Below are positions 61,060 to 64,000 of a DNA stretch of 64,000 nt, piece after piece. Source of the stretch: Rhizobium sp. BK316 (lineage in GTDB: Bacteria; Pseudomonadota; Alphaproteobacteria; Rhizobiales; Rhizobiaceae); assembly GCF_014193695.1 (NCBI RefSeq), contig NZ_JACHZR010000002.1, positions 930,001 through 994,000 on the forward strand, read 5' to 3'. The notes beneath the pieces are model-generated. The model saw nothing but the letters and a program-made list of their open reading frames with translations, was not told the origin of the DNA and did no database searches. Position 1 is the stretch's first letter. The number at the start of each line of letters is the position of its first letter. A program made the position numbers and the translations under genes.

Positions 61060-61947
61060 ATGCCCGTCGATACGTCACCCCGCACGACCACCTGGACCTA
61101 TGTCGACGGAGAGTGGATCGCCGGCAATCCGCCGCTGATCGGGCCGACCTCGCACGCCATGTGGCTCGGCTCCACCGTCTTTGACGGCGCCCGCTGGTTC
61201 GATGGCATTGCACCCGATCTCGACCTGCATTGCCAGCGCATCAACCGCTCTGCCGTTGCCATGGGCCTGAAGCCGGTCAAGACGGCCGAAGAGATCGAGG
61301 CGCTCGCCTGGGAAGGTGTCAAGAAATTCGACGGCAAGACGCCGATCTACATCAAGCCGATGTATTGGGGCGAGCACGGCTCGGCAGGCAGTGTCGTGAC
61401 CGTTGACGGCGAATCCACCCGTTTTGCGCTCTGCCTGTTCGAAGCGGCAATGGGCGGCCACGGCGGCTCTTCGCTCACCGTTTCGCCCTATCGTCGCCCG
61501 ACTCCGGAAACCGCGACGACGGACGCCAAGGCAGGCTCGCTCTATCCGAACAGTGGCCGGGCGATCGCCGAAGCAAGAAGCCGCGGCTTTGACAATGCCC
61601 TGATGCGCGACATGAACGGCAACGTGGCCGAAACCGCTTCCTCGAACGTCTTCATGGTCAAGGACGGCGTGGTCCTCACGCCGGTCGCCAACCGCACGTT
61701 CCTTGCCGGCATCACCCGCCAGCGCGTCATCGTCCTCTTACGCAAGGCCGGCTTCGACGTGCGCGAAGCGACACTGTCGGTCGAGGATTTCATGGGCGCC
61801 GACGAGATCTTCACGAGCGGCAACTATTCCAAGGTTGTCGGCGTCAACAGGCTCGACGGCCATAATTTTCAGGAAGGCCCGGTCACCCGCAAGGCGCTGG
61901 AGCTCTATATGGACTGGGCCTATGGCCGCTCGGCGAGTGACGAGTAA
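61060..61947 (+). CDS. Branched-chain amino acid aminotransferase-like (class IV PLP enzyme)
   Basis: 295 residues. GSTVFDGARWFDG, IYIKPMYWGEHG, TTDAKAGSLYPNSGRAIAEA (with the PLP lysine in DAKAG), NALMRDMNGNVAETASSNVFMVKDG and GITRQRVIVLL define fold-type IV aminotransferases. It is related to IlvE but the specificity-loop residues are not clear, so the substrate could also be a D-amino acid or related amine. ATG 61060 with AAGGAGAG. Confidence 0.9.
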   Translation: MPVDTSPRTTTWTYVDGEWIAGNPPLIGPTSHAMWLGSTVFDGARWFDGIAPDLDLHCQRINRSAVAMGLKPVKTAEEIEALAWEGVKKFDGKTPIYIKPMYWGEHGSAGSVVTVDGESTRFALCLFEAAMGGHGGSSLTVSPYRRPTPETATTDAKAGSLYPNSGRAIAEARSRGFDNALMRDMNGNVAETASSNVFMVKDGVVLTPVANRTFLAGITRQRVIVLLRKAGFDVREATLSVEDFMGADEIFTSGNYSKVVGVNRLDGHNFQEGPVTRKALELYMDWAYGRSASDE

Positions 61948-61968
61948 AAGCCTGAGCCTCAGGCTTCC
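61946..61968. terminator. Hairpin shared by convergent aminotransferase and MFS genes
   Basis: AAGCCTGA-GCC-TCAGGCTT (61948-61966) with CTCC on the right and AAAA at the left. It overlaps the MFS stop codon and serves both directions weakly. Confidence 0.5.
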
Positions 61969-63185
61969 TCCTTCGTTCGCACCAGCCATGTGAAGGCTGC
62001 GCCCGCGAGCAGCAGAACGCAGGTGCCGAGAAAGACCGCCGGCATGCCGATATGCCCGCCGACGAAGCCGCCGAGAACAGGTCCCGCGACCTGGCCCACA
62101 TACTGCGACGAGATGGAAAGGCCGAGGATACTGCCGGCAGCGCTGTCGGGCACACTATGCCTGATGACGGCGGCGATGCAGGGCAGGAGGCCGCCGAGCG
62201 CGACGCCCATCAGGAAGCGTAGAACGATGAGCTGCCAGGAGGCAGTGACGAAGGCCTGCGGGATGAGCAACAGGCCGGCGACCGCCAGCGCCCCGGCAAT
62301 GACAGGCCAGTGGCCGATCCGGTCGGCAAGCTTGCCGAGCCGCGAGGCCGAGAGAATGCTGCCGAGCGCTGCCGCCGACATGACGATACCGGCTACCATC
62401 GTCACCTGACCCTGATCGGGCACGAGCTGTGCCACATAGACGGTGATGATCGGCTCGATCGACATATTGGCGAGCATCAGCAGCAGGCCAGTTGCGAGCA
62501 TGGCCACCACAGGTCCCTTGTCGGGAATGGATTTCCAGCCGCCGGATGCCTTGGCCGCCTGTTTGCGGGCCGCCGATTTCTCCTCCTTGATGAGGAAGGT
62601 GGTGGCGAGGAAGGCGAGAAAGATCATGCCGCCGGCGGCCAGAAACGTGCCACGGATGCCGATGATGGGCGGCAGTGCCCCGCCGATCAACGGGCCGACG
62701 AGATTGCCGGCCATGATGCCCGACGACAGCACGCCGAGCGCCCAGGCGGACCGGTCTTTCGGGGTCTCTGTTGCCACCAGCACCATTGAGCCCGAGGCAT
62801 AGCCGCCCGCCAGGCCGACGAAGAGACGCAGCGCCACGAGCTGCCAGACGCTGCCGGCCATGCCCATCAGCGAGATGGCGATGGTCATGCCGAGGCTGGC
62901 GCGCACCAGCATCAGCTTGCGCCCATAGATGTCGCCGAGCCGGCCCCAGAGCGGCGCGACGCATGCGGCGGCAAAGAAGGTCGCGCCATAGGCGATGCCC
63001 GACCACTGCACGATAGCCGCATGGTCGCTCACGCCGAGCTCTTCCACATAGAGCGGAAGGAAGGGAAGAAGCAGCGTCATCGCCACGATGGTCGTGAACG
63101 AACCGAGCAGCGAGATGACGAGATTGCGTTTCCAGTAGGCGGAGCCGGGCATCGCCTTTGCGGCATCCCATTGGGTATCGGTCAT
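61959..63185 (-). CDS. MFS transporter, DHA1 family
   Basis: 408 residues with 12 hydrophobic segments. Motif A PLWGRLGDIYGRKLMLVRASLG between helices 2 and 3, LFVGLAGGYASGSMVLVATETP, and MAGNLVGPLIGGALPPIIGIR (motif C) are drug-exporter features. A repeat-like second half contains ASRLGKLADRIGHWPVIAG. Substrate unknown. ATG 63185. Confidence 0.9.
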   Translation of the reverse strand: MTDTQWDAAKAMPGSAYWKRNLVISLLGSFTTIVAMTLLLPFLPLYVEELGVSDHAAIVQWSGIAYGATFFAAACVAPLWGRLGDIYGRKLMLVRASLGMTIAISLMGMAGSVWQLVALRLFVGLAGGYASGSMVLVATETPKDRSAWALGVLSSGIMAGNLVGPLIGGALPPIIGIRGTFLAAGGMIFLAFLATTFLIKEEKSAARKQAAKASGGWKSIPDKGPVVAMLATGLLLMLANMSIEPIITVYVAQLVPDQGQVTMVAGIVMSAAALGSILSASRLGKLADRIGHWPVIAGALAVAGLLLIPQAFVTASWQLIVLRFLMGVALGGLLPCIAAVIRHSVPDSAAGSILGLSISSQYVGQVAGPVLGGFVGGHIGMPAVFLGTCVLLLAGAAFTWLVRTKEEA

Positions 63186-63338
63186 TGCGGATCTTCTTCG
63201 GTACAGTCTGGCCGCGGCCAAGATGAGGCGATCCTCACTTTACGCATCACCCCAAAGGCTGCCAAGGACGGATTCCGCCCAATCAGACCTGCCGGCAAAG
63301 GGAAAAGCCACTTGAAAGTCGCAATCTCGCCTCTAACT

Positions 63339-63355
63339 GATTGCAAGATGCAATC
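63339..63355. promoter_or_regulatory. Inverted repeat upstream of the NTF2-like gene
   Basis: GATTGCA-AGA-TGCAATC, perfect 7-bp arms, centred 30 bp before the start at 63376. A further GCAATC at 63321 is nearby. Possible operator for this gene or the divergent MFS gene. Confidence 0.4.
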
Positions 63356-63375
63356 GGTAATAGGGAGAAGCAGAC

Positions 63376-63723
63376 ATGAGCAATAGGGATGAACACCGCG
63401 CCCGGATGCTGCGCGATCTCTACGCAGCCTATATCGATCACCGCAAGGATATCGTCGGCGCGATGCTGACGGATGATTTCACTTTTTCCAGTCCGCAGGA
63501 CGATCACATCGACCGCGCGACCTATTTCGAGCGTTGCTGGCCGAACGAGCCGGCGCTGAATGCCTTCGACATCGAGTTCCTGTCGGTTCAGGGTGATGAG
63601 GCGGTCGTGCGTTACCGCGCCGAAATGGCTGGCGGCAAGGCCTTCCGCAACATGGAGAGCTTTCGCTTCGCTGGCGACCGGATAGCATCCGTCGATGTCT
63701 ATTTCGGCCGCAACACGGCCTGA
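63376..63723 (+). CDS. NTF2/SnoaL-like small protein
   Basis: 115 residues. LYAAYIDHRKDIVGAMLTDDFTFSSPQDDHIDRATYFERCW and FRFAGDRIASVDVYFGRNT match NTF2/SnoaL-like cone-shaped proteins, which bind small hydrophobic ligands or act as isomerases. ATG 63376 with GGGAG. Confidence 0.85.
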   Translation: MSNRDEHRARMLRDLYAAYIDHRKDIVGAMLTDDFTFSSPQDDHIDRATYFERCWPNEPALNAFDIEFLSVQGDEAVVRYRAEMAGGKAFRNMESFRFAGDRIASVDVYFGRNTA

Positions 63724-63761
63724 AGCATGTCAAGCGAATCTGAAAGATCGCGCCACGCTCT

Positions 63762-64000
63762 TCAGAAGAATCGCATGGCCGAAGTCGTAATGATGACGAG
63801 CGAAACCGCGATCATCAACGGTTTCATCGGCAGCCGCTTGACGAGGATCGCGCCGAAGGGGGCGGCGATCACGCCGCCGATGATCAGCCCGACCGCCGAG
63901 CCGAGCTCCGACCAGCCGAGCGTCAGCACGAAGGTGATCGAAATAATCAGCGTGACCGCGAATTCGGTGAAGCTGGTCGAGCCGATCACTCGCTTCGGAT
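63762..64000 (-). CDS. TauE/SafE-family sulfite exporter, C-terminal part (runs off the window)
   Basis: About 75 residues visible, ending at TGA 63762. GSTSFTEFAVTLIISITFVLTLGW and GLIIGGVIAAPFGAILVKRLPMKPLMIAVSLVIITTS are the last membrane helices of TauE/SafE permeases, with the IAAPFGA motif. Members export sulfite, sulfoacetate or related anions. The N-terminal part is beyond position 64000. Confidence 0.8.
   Translation of the reverse strand, partial: PKRVIGSTSFTEFAVTLIISITFVLTLGWSELGSAVGLIIGGVIAAPFGAILVKRLPMKPLMIAVSLVIITTSAMRFF

Overview
The window looks like the chromosome of a Rhizobium-type alphaproteobacterium. The grounds are: a high-GC coding style, cysHDN arranged as in rhizobia, a betI-betB-betA choline cluster, an asparaginase of the Rhizobium etli (ReAV) class, Rhizobium mosaic palindromes (RIME-like), and many alphaproteobacterial regulator/target pairs with short intergenic spacers. 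I assign no species. No rRNA, tRNA, insertion sequence, prophage or CRISPR array was seen.

Layout. 1-2.2 kb: assimilatory sulfate reduction (cysH, cysD, start of cysN), divergent from a cysteine-rich Rrf2 regulator. 2.7-5.2 kb: a small secreted protein plus membrane protein pair, then an ECF41 sigma factor with a flavodoxin-like gene. 5.3-5.9 kb: a RelE/ParE-type toxin-antitoxin pair behind a perfect 20-bp palindrome. 5.9-9.7 kb: betA, betB, betI with a recognisable BetI operator. 9.9-19.1 kb: HdeD-like protein, orphan ParD, an EAL-CBS-GGDEF protein, quinone oxidoreductase, MFS exporter with divergent Cys-rich regulator, asparaginase, an unknown secreted protein and a DeoR regulator. 19.2-28.9 kb: DUF4406, two GSTs, YjbR-like protein, LysR, a Tat-exported beta-helix protein, a PAS-GAF-GGDEF-EAL protein, GDPD, an alpha/beta hydrolase and a DUF922 protease-like protein. 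29-32 kb: a DNA exonuclease/ATP-dependent ligase repair pair. 32-35 kb: an exported hydrolase and two tandem L,D-transpeptidases. 35-43 kb: a run of regulator/target pairs (LysR/MFS, OhrR/Ohr, MerR/aldo-keto reductase, MarR/DUF899-DUF1579-VOC). 43-46 kb: ABC-F ATPase, GNAT, a PhnA-domain protein. 46-49.2 kb: an unrecognised three-gene unit. 49.3-64 kb: HerA-like ATPase, DUF2267 protein, phosphoesterase, a solitary zwf paralogue, methyltransferase, cupin, sugar isomerase, adenylate cyclase, alcohol dehydrogenase, aminotransferase, MFS, and a TauE/SafE fragment at the edge.

Best candidate for an undescribed system: on the minus strand at 46082-49206, a 36-residue pre-peptide with a signal sequence and a two-cysteine tail is followed 17 nt later by a 598-residue polytopic membrane protein with a large soluble insert. 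Nine nt after that comes a solitary periplasmic solute-binding protein with no ABC permease or ATPase. A well-spaced -35/-10 precedes the peptide gene. The arrangement suggests secreted peptide, membrane transducer and periplasmic sensor, but that function is inference.

Much of the rest of the interest is regulatory. Operators can be read directly beside the toxin-antitoxin pair, betI, the Cys-rich regulator, DeoR, OhrR, MerR, MarR and the DUF2267 gene. A GNRA-loop hairpin contains the ribosome-binding site of a GST gene. Intergenic repeat elements supply stop codons to three different genes.
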